Origin: Bradyrhizobium sp. AZCC 1693
Lineage (GTDB): Bacteria > Pseudomonadota > Alphaproteobacteria > Rhizobiales > Xanthobacteraceae
NCBI RefSeq assembly: GCF_036924745.1
Contig: NZ_JAZHSD010000001.1
Coordinates: 3,596,001 to 3,660,000 of the forward strand
Direction: 5' to 3'
Length of the DNA stretch: 64,000 nt
Positions 52,002 to 61,030 of this stretch are shown here, piece by piece (position 1 is the first letter of the stretch; the number at the start of each line of letters is the position of its first letter). Below the pieces are notes generated by a model that was not told where the DNA came from, searched no databases, and was given only the letters and a program-made list of their open reading frames with translations. The position numbers and the translations under genes were made by a program.

Positions 52002-53542
52002 ACGTCTCGGTCGCACCCTCGTCCATCGCGCTCAGTCAGGCTCGCCCTATCACCGTCGCGGTGCTTGCCATGGGCGGCCAGGGCGGCGGCGTGCTGGTCG
52101 ACTGGATCGTGGCGCTGGCCGAGCGGCGCGGCTGGTTCGCGCAATCGACCTCGGTGCCCGGCGTCGCCCAGCGTACCGGCGCCACGATCTATTACATCGA
52201 GATGATCGCGCCCGACGCGAGCAAGCCGGAGCGTCACCCCGTGCTGTCGCTGATGCCGGCGCCCGGCAAGGTCGACATCGTGATCGGCGCCGAATTGATG
52301 GAGGCCGGCCGGGCTATCTTGCGCGGACTGGTCTCGCCCGACCGCACGCTCTTGATCGGCTCCTCGCACCGCTCGTTGGCCGTAATCGAGAAGACAGCGC
52401 CCGGCGACGGCACCGCCGACGCATCGCAGGTCTACGAGGCGGCCAATGTTGCGGCCAATCGCTTCATCGCGTTCGACATGGCCGAGATCGCCGACGCCAC
52501 CGGCAGCGTGGTCTCCTCCGTGCTATTCGGTGCACTCGCCGGCTCCGGCGCCCTGCCCTTCACGACCGAGGATTTTGAGGAAACGATCCGGGCGGCCGGC
52601 GTCGGCGTCGATGCCAGCCTGCGCGCTTTCACCGCCGGCTGCAAGCGCGCCGTCGCCACGCTCAAGCAGGATCCCAAGATCAAGCCTATGGCAAAGCCGC
52701 CGCTCGCCAAACGCTTTCCGCGCCTCGAACCGATCGGTCATGCTGGCTATGACGCGCTCGTCGCCCGCGCGCGGCAATTGCCGGAAGGCCTGCACGGCAT
52801 CGTCGCCGCCGGCCTGCAGCGCGTGGTCGATTATCAGGATGTCGCCTATGGTGGCGAATATCTTGACCGGCTGGAAGCGATGCCGCGCGACGCGACCGGC
52901 CTGCTGCAGGCCTTTGCCAAATATCTCGCGGTCGCGATGGCCTATGACGACGTCATTCGCGTCGCTGACCTCAAGACGCGTGCGGGACGATTCGACCGGG
53001 TGCGCCGCGAGGCGCGGGCCGGCGATGACCAGATCCTTGGCATCACCGAGTTCTTCCATCCACGGATCGAGGAAGTGGCGGGGCTGCTGCCGCCTCGCCT
53101 CGGCGAGAAGATCGAGCGCAACGCGCGGATCGCTCGGCTCATCGATCGCGGAAGAAAACTGCGCACGACCGCACCGTCGGCGTTCCTGATGCTGTACTGC
53201 GTGGCGGGCCTGCGGCGCCTCCGCCGCCGTACGCTGCGGCACGCCCGCGAGATGCACCATCTCGATCAATGGGCACAACGTATCAGGAAATTCGCCGCAA
53301 GCGACGTCGCACTCGCGACCGCCGTGTGCGAGGCGCGCCGCCTCGTCGGCGGCTATTCGGATACGCATTCCCGCGGCGAGTCGAAGTTCGACAAGGTCAT
53401 GCTGGCGTCCGAGCGCCTGGCCGGCCGGCCAGATGCCGCCGAATGGGTGCAGCGGCTGACCAAGGTCGCGCTGAAGGACGCCGATGGCGCCGAGTTCGAC
53501 GGCGCGCTGCGCACCGTCGAGACACTGTTCGGGGACGCCTGA
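51998..53542 (+). CDS. IorB-type subunit with C-terminal DUF6537 region
   Basis: 514 residues. The N-terminal about 190 residues are the gamma/beta domain of 2-oxoacid:ferredoxin oxidoreductases (AMGGQGGGVLVDW, then QSTSVPGVAQRTG). The rest is a helical region like the DUF6537-type extension of long IorB proteins, with HARQL/ARAGDDQI-type helices. Together with the preceding gene it forms the complete enzyme; the start overlaps its stop by 4 nt. The Rieske reductase starts 2 bp after the stop, so IorAB and the Rieske genes share a transcript. Confidence 0.9.
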   Translation: MNVSVAPSSIALSQARPITVAVLAMGGQGGGVLVDWIVALAERRGWFAQSTSVPGVAQRTGATIYYIEMIAPDASKPERHPVLSLMPAPGKVDIVIGAELMEAGRAILRGLVSPDRTLLIGSSHRSLAVIEKTAPGDGTADASQVYEAANVAANRFIAFDMAEIADATGSVVSSVLFGALAGSGALPFTTEDFEETIRAAGVGVDASLRAFTAGCKRAVATLKQDPKIKPMAKPPLAKRFPRLEPIGHAGYDALVARARQLPEGLHGIVAAGLQRVVDYQDVAYGGEYLDRLEAMPRDATGLLQAFAKYLAVAMAYDDVIRVADLKTRAGRFDRVRREARAGDDQILGITEFFHPRIEEVAGLLPPRLGEKIERNARIARLIDRGRKLRTTAPSAFLMLYCVAGLRRLRRRTLRHAREMHHLDQWAQRIRKFAASDVALATAVCEARRLVGGYSDTHSRGESKFDKVMLASERLAGRPDAAEWVQRLTKVALKDADGAEFDGALRTVETLFGDA

Positions 53543-53544
53543 GG

Positions 53545-54507
53545 ATGGATCAATTCGAAGTCGTGGTGTCGAAGGCTGAGGCGCTTACGCCGCGCATTCG
53601 CGAATTCGTGCTTGCGCGCACCAACGGCGCCCCGATGCCGGGCTGGGCCGCGGGCGCACATATCGACGTGCATCTGCCCGATGTCGGCCGGCGTTCCTAT
53701 TCGCTGATCGAGACGGCGTCACCGCGCGCGGCCGAACATCCGACCGCCTATCGCATCGCCGTGCTGCAGGAAAGCAAGAGCCACGGCGGCTCTATATTCA
53801 TGCACGGTCTCAAGACCGGCGATCGCCTGACGATCTCGCCGCCGGCGAACAATTTTCCCCTCGGCGCGGGCACGAGCGAAGTCGCGCTCGTCGCAGGCGG
53901 TATCGGCGTGACGCCACTGCTCGCCATGGCCTGCGAACTGAACGCGGCGAAGCGACCGTTCTCGCTCTATTACGCCGGACGCAGCCGCAGCGAGCTCGCC
54001 TTTCTCGGCGACATCGAGCGATTGGCCAACGCAAGTGCGACGATCCACGCCGACGACGAAGCCGGCCGGTTTTTCGATCTCGAAGGTTTGATGATCCGGT
54101 TAGCCGCCGACGTGCCGCTTTACCTCTGCGGGCCGCTGCCGATGATCGAGGCCGCCATCGCGCTGGCCAAGCAGATGAACTGGCCGCAGGGGCGGCTGCA
54201 TTTTGAAATCTTCAGCGCGCCCGAAGAGAAGTCCGGCGACGCCAGCTTCGAGGTCGAACTCAAGGGCAGCGGACGCGTCTATGAGATTCCCGCCGGCAAG
54301 ACCATCCTCGATGTGCTGCTCGAGGCCGGCGAAGACCCGATACATGACTGCAAGCGCGGCGATTGCGGGATCTGCCAGACCACTGTCATCGAGGGCATTC
54401 CCGATCACCGCGATTACATCTTGAGCGAAAGCGAGAGGGCGTCGAACAAGGTGATGCAGATCTGTATTTCGCGCGCGAAAACCAAAAGACTTGTGCTCGA
54501 CCTGTGA
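53545..54507 (+). CDS. Phthalate-dioxygenase-type flavin/[2Fe-2S] reductase
   Basis: 320 residues. An FMN-binding barrel with RRSYSLIE (about 51-58) and an NAD domain (VAGGIGVTPLLAM) are followed by a C-terminal plant-type [2Fe-2S] domain with the cluster ligands in CKRGDCGICQT and the later MQICIS. This domain order is the PDR/VanB type used with Rieske oxygenases. It passes electrons from NADH to the Rieske alpha subunit at 54519, which follows after 11 bp. Confidence 0.92.
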   Translation: MDQFEVVVSKAEALTPRIREFVLARTNGAPMPGWAAGAHIDVHLPDVGRRSYSLIETASPRAAEHPTAYRIAVLQESKSHGGSIFMHGLKTGDRLTISPPANNFPLGAGTSEVALVAGGIGVTPLLAMACELNAAKRPFSLYYAGRSRSELAFLGDIERLANASATIHADDEAGRFFDLEGLMIRLAADVPLYLCGPLPMIEAAIALAKQMNWPQGRLHFEIFSAPEEKSGDASFEVELKGSGRVYEIPAGKTILDVLLEAGEDPIHDCKRGDCGICQTTVIEGIPDHRDYILSESERASNKVMQICISRAKTKRLVLDL

Positions 54508-54518
54508 AGGAGGAACGC

Positions 54519-55833
54519 ATGACCCGATATGCCGGCAACGCCGCGGCGCTTCGCGCGCTGGTCCGCGAGCAGGAAGTTCACCGCGAGCGTCTATGTCAGC
54601 GAAGAGGTATTCCAGCTCGAGATGGAGCATATGTTCCCGAATAGCTGGGTCTATGTCGGCCACGACAGCCAGGTCCCCAATCCCGGCGACTACTTTGGCA
54701 CCACGATCGGCACGCAGCCGGTGCTGCTCGTACGCCATACCGACGGCAAGGTGCACGTGCTGCACAACCGCTGCCCCCACAAGGGCACGCGCATCACGTC
54801 CGAGACCTGCGGCAACACCGGAAAATTCTTCCGCTGCCCCTACCACGCCTGGAGCTTCAAGACCGACGGCTCGCTGCTCGCGATTCCCTTGAAGAAGGGC
54901 TACGAGAACACCGGCTTCGAGCAGAGCCACGCCGCGCCCGGAATGGCGCCGGTGCGCCATGTCCGCAACTATCGCGGCTTCGTGTTCGCCAAGATCAATG
55001 ACGGCGGCCTCGATTTCGAGGAGTTCTTCGGCGAAAGCCTGTCGAGCTTCGACAACATGACCGACCGCTCGCCGGCCGGCCAGCTCAAGGTCGCCGGCGG
55101 CGTGCTGCGCTACATGCACAATTGTAATTGGAAGATGCTGGTTGAGAATCAGACCGACACCTGCCATCCGATGGTGGCGCACGAATCCTCCGCAGGCACT
55201 GTAGTCGAGGTCTGGAAGAAAGCGCCGCCCGGCACCAAAAAACCGATGGCGGTCGAGATCATCGCCCCCTTCATGAGCCCCTACGAGTTCTTCGAGAACA
55301 TGGGCATCCGTATCTGGGACAATGGCCACGGCCACACCGGCGTGCACCACTCGATCCATTCCGACTATTCGGCTGTATCAGGCTATTTCGAGAAGATGAA
55401 AGCCGCCTATGGCGAGGAACGCGCCAAGGCGATCCTCGGCGAGAACCGACACAACACGGTCTATTTCCCCAACATCATGATCAAGGGACCGATCCAGTTA
55501 TTGCGGCACTTCAAGCCGATCGCGGCCAACAAGACCTTGGTCGAATCCTGGACCTTCCAGCTCGTCGACGCGCCCGACATGCTGCTCGAACGCACGCTGA
55601 TGTATAACCGGCTGATCAATGCGCCGACCTCCATCGTCGGCCACGACGATCTCGAAATGTATGAGCGGGCGCAGGAAGGCCTCCATTCGAACGGCAACCA
55701 GTGGGTGAACCTGCAACGCCTCTATAGCCCCGACGAGGCCGGACAGACCAACGTGGCGGTCAACGGCACCAGCGAGTGGCCGATGCGCCATCAGTTCCGG
55801 GCCTGGTCCAAGTTCATGACGATGGGGATGTGA
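54519..55833 (+). pseudogene. Rieske oxygenase alpha subunit with an apparent frameshift near 54585
   Basis: The likely start at 54519 has GGAGG closely upstream and encodes MTRYAGNAAALRALVREQEVHR, a normal beginning for this family. That frame then hits a stop at 54642-54644. One base later, the next frame continues SVYVSEEVFQLEMEH... for the rest of the gene, so removing a single base at about 54582-54586 restores a normal protein. The Rieske motif CPHKGTRI...CPYHAW and the iron ligands DTCH/MVAH are intact. The frame can also be read as 434 residues from ATG 54529, but with an unrelated N-terminus. Real mutation, sequencing error or recoding cannot be distinguished. Confidence 0.8.
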
Positions 55834-55834
55834 C

Positions 55835-56347
55835 ATGAGCATGGTCACTGAGCTTCCCCTGAAGAATGCGGTCCCCACCGATCAGGAATTGATCGACTTC
55901 GTCGTTCGCGAGGCGCGGCTGATCGACCAGCAGCGTTTCGACGAATGGCTCGATATGTACGCCGACGACGCCTTCTACTGGATGCCGCTGGAATGGAATC
56001 AAACCGATCCGCGGCTGACCTGCTCGCTGATGTACGAGGACAAGCTGCTGCTCTCGATCCGAGTCGAGCGGCTCAAGGGCGCGCGAACCTTCAGCCAGAA
56101 GCCGAAGAGCCGTTGCCATCACGTGCTGCAGACACCGCAGGTCGATTCGCGCGACGCCGCCGCCAACAGCTACGTCACCTGGACCCCGATACATTATGTC
56201 GAGACTCGTCTGGACGACCAGGCGCTCTATGCGGCCTGGGTCACGCATCATCTGAGCGTCGAGAACGGCAAGCTGAAGATCAAGCTCAAGCGTGTCGACC
56301 TGATCAATTGCGATGCTGCCTTCGGCAACATCCAGCTCTTTATGTGA
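55835..56347 (+). CDS. Aromatic-ring-hydroxylating dioxygenase beta subunit
   Basis: 170 residues of the NTF2-like small-subunit fold, with RLIDQQRFDEWLDMYADDAFYWMP and SRCHHVLQTPQV. It follows the alpha gene after one base and would form the alpha3beta3 oxygenase. No catalytic residues reside here; it is structural. The close coupling and length are typical of naphthalene- or indole-type oxygenases. Confidence 0.92.
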   Translation: MSMVTELPLKNAVPTDQELIDFVVREARLIDQQRFDEWLDMYADDAFYWMPLEWNQTDPRLTCSLMYEDKLLLSIRVERLKGARTFSQKPKSRCHHVLQTPQVDSRDAAANSYVTWTPIHYVETRLDDQALYAAWVTHHLSVENGKLKIKLKRVDLINCDAAFGNIQLFM

Positions 56348-56353
56348 GGGAGA

Positions 56354-57088
56354 ATGAGCGTGGTCCACCACACGGCGATCGTGAGCGGCGGCAATACCGG
56401 CATCGGCGCGGCGATTGCCCGCGGACTCCTCGCCGAGGGCTATGACGTGATCTCGCTGTCGCGGCGCAAGCCCGACTGGAGCCATCCTAAGCTCTCCTCG
56501 CGCGAGGTCGACCTGCTCGATGCGACGGCGACGCGGCAGGCCGCGAACGAGATCGCAGCAAAGGTCGCGATCACGCATGTCGTGCACAATGCCGGCGCGA
56601 TCCGCGCCAAGCCGCTGGAGGAGGTCGCTGACGAGGACGTCGGCGCATTGGCGCAGCTGCATTTCGGCGCCGCGATTGCGCTGGCGCAGGCGGCGCTGCC
56701 GGGCATGAAGCAGGCCCGCTTCGGCCGCATTGTGCTGCTGTCCTCGCGCGCCGCGCTGGGAGCTGCCACACGCACGGTCTATTCGGCGACCAAGGCCGGC
56801 ATCATCGGCATGGCGCGAACCTGGGCGCTGGAGCTTGCTCCCTTCGGAATTACCGTCAATGTCGTCGCACCCGGCCCGATCGGAGATACCGAGATGTTCG
56901 AGAGCGTGATGTCGCCGGAATCCGAACGCGCCCAGAAGCTGGCGCAGTCGATTCCGCTCGGCCGCCTCGGCAAATCGGCCGACGTCGCGCGCGCAGTCAG
57001 TTTCTTCAGTTCACCTGATGCCGACTTCATCACCGGGCAGACGCTCTATGTCTGCGGCGGAGCCAGCATCGGATCGATTTCCATCTAG
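56354..57088 (+). CDS. Short-chain dehydrogenase/reductase (FabG-like)
   Basis: 244 residues. The NAD(P)-binding motif is SGGNTGIGAAIA (about 11-22), NAG is at HNAGAI, and the catalytic triad is Ser (LLSSRAAL), Tyr and Lys (VYSATKAG). All classical residues are present, unlike the fused SDR at 33764-35005. It follows the beta subunit gene after 6 bp and could oxidise a hydroxylated ring intermediate or cis-diol, the expected next step after a Rieske oxygenase. Confidence 0.9.
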   Translation: MSVVHHTAIVSGGNTGIGAAIARGLLAEGYDVISLSRRKPDWSHPKLSSREVDLLDATATRQAANEIAAKVAITHVVHNAGAIRAKPLEEVADEDVGALAQLHFGAAIALAQAALPGMKQARFGRIVLLSSRAALGAATRTVYSATKAGIIGMARTWALELAPFGITVNVVAPGPIGDTEMFESVMSPESERAQKLAQSIPLGRLGKSADVARAVSFFSSPDADFITGQTLYVCGGASIGSISI

Positions 57089-57106
57089 CCCGGTGAGACC
57101 CAAGCC

Positions 57107-57634
57107 ATGGACGCCACAGTCAAACGAAAGGCCCGATCCCCGAAGGGCGCACGCGGGCAAGCGTTGCGGCCGGTCGAGCCGGCGCACGAATCCGACGGCG
57201 CGCATCTGGAATTACGCATCTGGCTGCGGCTGCTCTCCTGCGCCACCCGCATCGAGAAGGCGCTGAATGCCCGGCTGCGCAAGGAGTTCAACACCACGCT
57301 GGCCCGCTTCGACCTGCTGGCACAGCTCACGCGCAAGCCTGAAGGCGCGACCATGTCCGAAGTTTCCGAACTTCTGATGGTCTCGAACGGCGCGATCACG
57401 GCGCTGGTGCAGAAGCTGGAAGCCGACGGCTTCATCCATCGCGAGGTCGATTCCGATGACCGCCGCACCTTCCGCCTGCGCCTGTCGCAGGAAGGCGCCA
57501 AGCAATTCGGCCGGATGGCGCGCCGGCATGAGGAATGGGTGATTGCCCTGATCGGCGAACTGTCACCCGTCGCGCAGTCGGACCTGCTGCAACATCTGAC
57601 CCTGCTCAAGCGCCGCCTCGACAAGCACTCCTGA
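57107..57634 (+). CDS. MarR family transcriptional regulator
   Basis: 175 residues. The MarR winged helix is clear: LARFDLLAQLTRKPEGATMSE, SEVSELLMVSNGAITALVQKLEADG as the helix-turn-helix, and the wing DSDDRRTFRLRLS. A basic N-terminal extension of about 30 residues precedes it. It is the last gene of the IorAB-Rieske-SDR operon, 18 bp after the SDR. MarR regulators are known to sense auxin and control catabolic operons in several rhizobacteria, so it is a candidate local repressor. Confidence 0.9.
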   Translation: MDATVKRKARSPKGARGQALRPVEPAHESDGAHLELRIWLRLLSCATRIEKALNARLRKEFNTTLARFDLLAQLTRKPEGATMSEVSELLMVSNGAITALVQKLEADGFIHREVDSDDRRTFRLRLSQEGAKQFGRMARRHEEWVIALIGELSPVAQSDLLQHLTLLKRRLDKHS

Positions 57635-57652
57635 TGTTGAAATGCGATCGCT

Positions 57653-58468
57653 TCACGCCAGCCTGTGCCTGAAGAACGCCAAAATTTCGTCGCGGGCTGC
57701 GATTGTCGGCTGGCCGGCCTCGTCGATCAGGTGCGCGGTGACAACGCTATGCGGGGTCGTGACGTGGCGCTCGAAGAACGGCGCAAGATCGGTATTCGCC
57801 GCACTGTCCGGCAGCACCCGCCCGATGAAGCGATCACCGAGCGCCTCTGCATACGCCGCGAAGCGTTGCGCCATGCAGAACTTGTCGCCCGCGAAGCGAT
57901 AGGCCATCACAGTCAGATCTTCCCGCTCGAGCCGTTCGCGGACGGCCTTGACTTCGTCGGGTGCGATTTCAATGCCTGCCGGATCGTTCAGCGGCAGCGA
58001 CGGCTGCGAGAGCACCGGCGCCAGCATCGATGGCTCGAGCATCATGGTCAGCGCAAAATTTCCCGTAAAGCACATGCCGATGGCGCCGACGCCGGGACCG
58101 CCGCACTCGCCGTGCGCAAATCGCGCCAGCGAACGAAGCCACTTCGTCACGGGGCTGGATTCGTTTGAGGCCAGGGCGCGAAACTCGGCGCTCACGCACG
58201 CGCGCTGAAAGATCGCGGCGCCCTCCTCCGCGCCTGGGACGGCGCCGTCGCGACCGAACAGCGACGGCATGTAGACGGTGAAGCCGGCATCGCGGACCCA
58301 GCGGGCAAACCGCGCGACATGCGGGCTGATGCCCGGCATCTCCGTCATCACGATGACGGCAGGCCCTGTGCCGGCCACGTAGACGACCTTGCTGACGCCA
58401 TCGAGCGTGATATCGCGGCGCGTGAAATCCTCGAGCGGATCGTCCTGCTTCATGGACCGTTTCGGCAT
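57653..58468 (-). CDS. Dienelactone hydrolase family protein
   Basis: 271 residues from MPKRSMKQDDPLED; AAGGAA lies upstream. The Cys nucleophile of dienelactone-type hydrolases is in GMCFTGN, and the final His region is in PHSVVTAHLIDE. Longer frames reach into the divergent promoter and are rejected. It may cleave lactone or ester intermediates of aromatic degradation. It is divergent from the GlxA-type regulator, which may control it. Confidence 0.87.
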   Translation of the reverse strand: MPKRSMKQDDPLEDFTRRDITLDGVSKVVYVAGTGPAVIVMTEMPGISPHVARFARWVRDAGFTVYMPSLFGRDGAVPGAEEGAAIFQRACVSAEFRALASNESSPVTKWLRSLARFAHGECGGPGVGAIGMCFTGNFALTMMLEPSMLAPVLSQPSLPLNDPAGIEIAPDEVKAVRERLEREDLTVMAYRFAGDKFCMAQRFAAYAEALGDRFIGRVLPDSAANTDLAPFFERHVTTPHSVVTAHLIDEAGQPTIAARDEILAFFRHRLA

Positions 58469-58600
58469 CGGCGCAATTCCTTGTTGGTCGATGGATACCC
58501 GGACGAGGGCCGCAGCGCAGCGGCCGAAGATGCCTGCGGCCAAGGCCTCCGGGGCGATGTCTTCACGGAGATCATTGCGATTTCGAGGCCGGCAGGCTAG

Positions 58601-58614
58601 TGTCAAAATTGACA
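58601..58614. promoter_or_regulatory. Inverted repeat in the divergent DLH/GlxA promoter region
   Basis: TGTCAA and TTGACA are perfect 6-bp arms with 2 bp between. The right arm could also be the -35 box for the rightward gene, which starts 20 bp later. A candidate autoregulatory operator for the GlxA-type regulator. Confidence 0.45.
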
Positions 58615-58634
58615 TTAATCGGGTATTTTCTGAC

Positions 58635-59564
58635 ATGACCAAAGTCGCGGTTCTTGAGATCGAGCGGTGCATGGCTTCGAGCGCGGCCATCACCTACGAC
58701 GTCATGGCAACCGCCAACCGCATCAGCGCTGCGAAGCGCGTTCCGCCCTTCAAGGTCACGACGGTGCGTTGCGGATCCCGCCGCAGCAGCGTCGATCTGC
58801 GCGGAATCGAACTCGTCATCGTCCCCGGTCTTGGAACGGCGTCGGCGGACGCACTGGACGCGAAGTTGAAGGGCCCGGCGTGCCGGCATGCGGCCGACAT
58901 GCTGATCCGGGCGCACGCGACCGGTGCGATGCTCGCCGCGTCCTGCGCGAGCACCTTCCTGCTGGCGGAGACGGGCTTGCTCGACGGCCGGCGGGCGACC
59001 ACGACATGGTGGTTCGCGCCGCTGTTCCGGCAGCGCTATCCCGCAGTCGAACTGCTGACGGAGCAGATGGTGGTCGCCGATTGGCCGATCGCAACCGGCG
59101 GCGCGGCCATGGCGCAGATGGACCTGATGCTTGCGGTCGTCGGCCGGTTCGCTGGACCAAGCCTGGCGAAGGCCTGCGCCAACTATCTCCTGCTCGATGA
59201 ACGGCGCTCCCAGGCGCCATTCATGGCGATCAACTATCTGGCGAGCCAGGACCCCAGGATCGCCAGGGCCGAGGGCTGGGTGCGCGACAACATCGCGCGC
59301 GACTTTGCGATCGAGGAGCTGGCCGAAGCCGTCGCGCTGGCGCCGCGGACATTTGCCCGGCGAGTTGCAGCGACATGCGGCGTTTCACCGATTCAGTTCG
59401 TGCAACGGATCAGGCTTGAGACCGCGCGATTCCTGCTCGAGACCACGCGCCTGTCGGTCGACGAGATCGCACGGCGGGTCGGTTATGCGGAGCCTTCCAC
59501 GCTTCGCCGGCTGATCCGGCGCGATACGAAACATCCGCCCGGGCATTTCCGTCCCACCGCTTGA
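58635..59564 (+). CDS. GlxA-type regulator (DJ-1/PfpI domain plus AraC helix-turn-helix)
   Basis: 309 residues. The N-terminal about 170 residues form a DJ-1/PfpI domain, with the nucleophile-elbow Cys in AASCASTF. The C-terminus is an AraC double HTH (FAIEELAEAVALAPRTFARRV and LSVDEIARRVGYAEPSTLRRLIRRD). There is no transmembrane segment. The ATG at 58635 was chosen because the DJ-1 domain starts there (MTKVAVLEIERC). It is divergent from the dienelactone hydrolase gene. Confidence 0.92.
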   Translation: MTKVAVLEIERCMASSAAITYDVMATANRISAAKRVPPFKVTTVRCGSRRSSVDLRGIELVIVPGLGTASADALDAKLKGPACRHAADMLIRAHATGAMLAASCASTFLLAETGLLDGRRATTTWWFAPLFRQRYPAVELLTEQMVVADWPIATGGAAMAQMDLMLAVVGRFAGPSLAKACANYLLLDERRSQAPFMAINYLASQDPRIARAEGWVRDNIARDFAIEELAEAVALAPRTFARRVAATCGVSPIQFVQRIRLETARFLLETTRLSVDEIARRVGYAEPSTLRRLIRRDTKHPPGHFRPTA

Positions 59565-59594
59565 ATGTCTCCCTCGCCCGCGATATCGCCAGCC

Positions 59595-60214
59595 TCAGTA
59601 GCCGAGTATGGCCTTCACCTCGAGATATTCTTCAAACCCGAACACCCCGAACTCACGCCCATTGCCTGACTGCTTATAGCCACCGAACGGCAGGCTGCGG
59701 TCGAAAGGAGCACCGTTGAGATAGACCCGCCCGGCGCGGATGCGGTTGGCGACAGCGCGAGCGCGATCAGGATCGCTGGACTGCACGAAGCCCGCCAGTC
59801 CGAACGGCGTATCATTGGCGATTTCGATCGCCTCATCCTCGGTGTCGTAGCTCATGATCGACAGCACGGGTCCAAAAATCTCCTCGCGTGCAATCTCCAT
59901 TTGCGCGAATGGACTCCACAGCCTCACGCGCCGCAGCGAATGCCGCATCGCGCTGCGCGCGAGGGATGAGCATGCCCGTGGGAGATTGGCAATTTTGGCC
60001 GACGTTTGTTTAGCAGGCGTGAACGCCCTGGATCACGGCGGCTTTCACGTCGGCGTCGGCGAGGATGATGTCGGCGGATTTTCCGCCCAGTTCCGGCGAC
60101 GCGCTTGACCGTATCCGCCGCAAGCTTGGCCACTCTTACACCAGCCGTTGTCGATCCGGTGAACGACACCATTTCGATCTCGGGATGGGCGGCGATCGCC
60201 TCGCATTTTTCCAT
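59595..60214 (-). pseudogene. Aldehyde dehydrogenase pseudogene
   Basis: Two recognisable pieces lie on the minus strand. The upstream piece contains [20 protein letters not shown] and, after a frame change, [15 protein letters not shown], then a stop, then [15 protein letters not shown]. The downstream piece starts [15 protein letters not shown] and ends [18 protein letters not shown]. About 180 N-terminal residues and about 100 residues between the pieces (including the region after the catalytic Cys) are missing. It is clearly inactive and flanked by an intact SDR and the GlxA-type gene. Confidence 0.85.
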
Positions 60215-60262
60215 TGCTTCCCGTCCACGACGTTACGCCGCGCTGTCGTTAGCGGCTTGTTT

Positions 60263-61024
60263 CTAGAGGTGCCTGCCCTCATCCACCGGCACCACGATTC
60301 CCGTCGAACTGGTCAGGTTGACGACGCAGGCAATCGCCGCCCTTGCGACATCGTCGGGCGTGGTGACGTGGGCCAGCGGCAGTTTTTCCGCGATCTTCTG
60401 CAACTGTTCGCGACTCCGGCCGGCGACAAAATCCGTATCCACGCCGGCTGGCGAGACCGAGAACACGCGGATTTTCGGCGCGAGTACTTTCGCGAGTGCG
60501 ATCGTGAGCGCGTCGACGCCGGCCTTTGCAGCCAGATAGGCCAGGCTGCTGCCCAAGCCGGTGCGCGCCGCGATCGACGAAATGTTCACGATGGCAGCGC
60601 CACTGCCGCGTTCCAGCAAGGGACGGAAGGCGCGAACCATGGCGAATGGCCCGCGCAGATTGAGCGAAACGGTCCGATCGAAGATCTCGTCCGTCAGTCC
60701 CTCAAGATCAGCGGCGGGCACTGGCGTCGTGGCGCCTCCGCAATTGACCAGCACGTCGAGCCGCCCGTACTGCTTGTCCACGGCCGCCGCTGCCTCAGAG
60801 ATCGAAGCCGGATCATCGATCGCGATGCGCATGGCGAGATGTCCGCGGCCTTGCAAGCCCCCGATCACCTCTTCGGCCTGCGCGCGTCGGCTGTTGTAGC
60901 CGACCACGACAGCCGAACCCATCGCGGCGAGGCGCGCTGCCGTCGCCCTGCCGATGCCGCTGTTGCCGCCCGTGACGAGCGCAACCTTCGGAATCGACAG
61001 CGGAGGAATTTCAATACCAGTCAT
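60263..61024 (-). CDS. Short-chain dehydrogenase/reductase
   Basis: 253 residues. The cofactor motif VTGGNSGIGRATAA is near residue 16, NCGG stands in place of NNAG, and the catalytic Ser (NISSIAA) and Tyr-Lys (YLAAKAG) are present, so the enzyme is probably active. It is the last gene of a leftward operon after the Bug-type binding protein (6 bp). The substrate is unknown; a hydroxyacid or alcohol is typical. Confidence 0.88.
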   Translation of the reverse strand: MTGIEIPPLSIPKVALVTGGNSGIGRATAARLAAMGSAVVVGYNSRRAQAEEVIGGLQGRGHLAMRIAIDDPASISEAAAAVDKQYGRLDVLVNCGGATTPVPAADLEGLTDEIFDRTVSLNLRGPFAMVRAFRPLLERGSGAAIVNISSIAARTGLGSSLAYLAAKAGVDALTIALAKVLAPKIRVFSVSPAGVDTDFVAGRSREQLQKIAEKLPLAHVTTPDDVARAAIACVVNLTSSTGIVVPVDEGRHL

Positions 61025-61030
61025 CCATGC

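Noticed and set aside
54363..54644. Short open frame starting with MTRYAGNAAALRAL treated as its own gene
   Set aside because: Its last part is the true N-terminus of the Rieske alpha subunit before the apparent frameshift; the upstream part overlaps the reductase gene.
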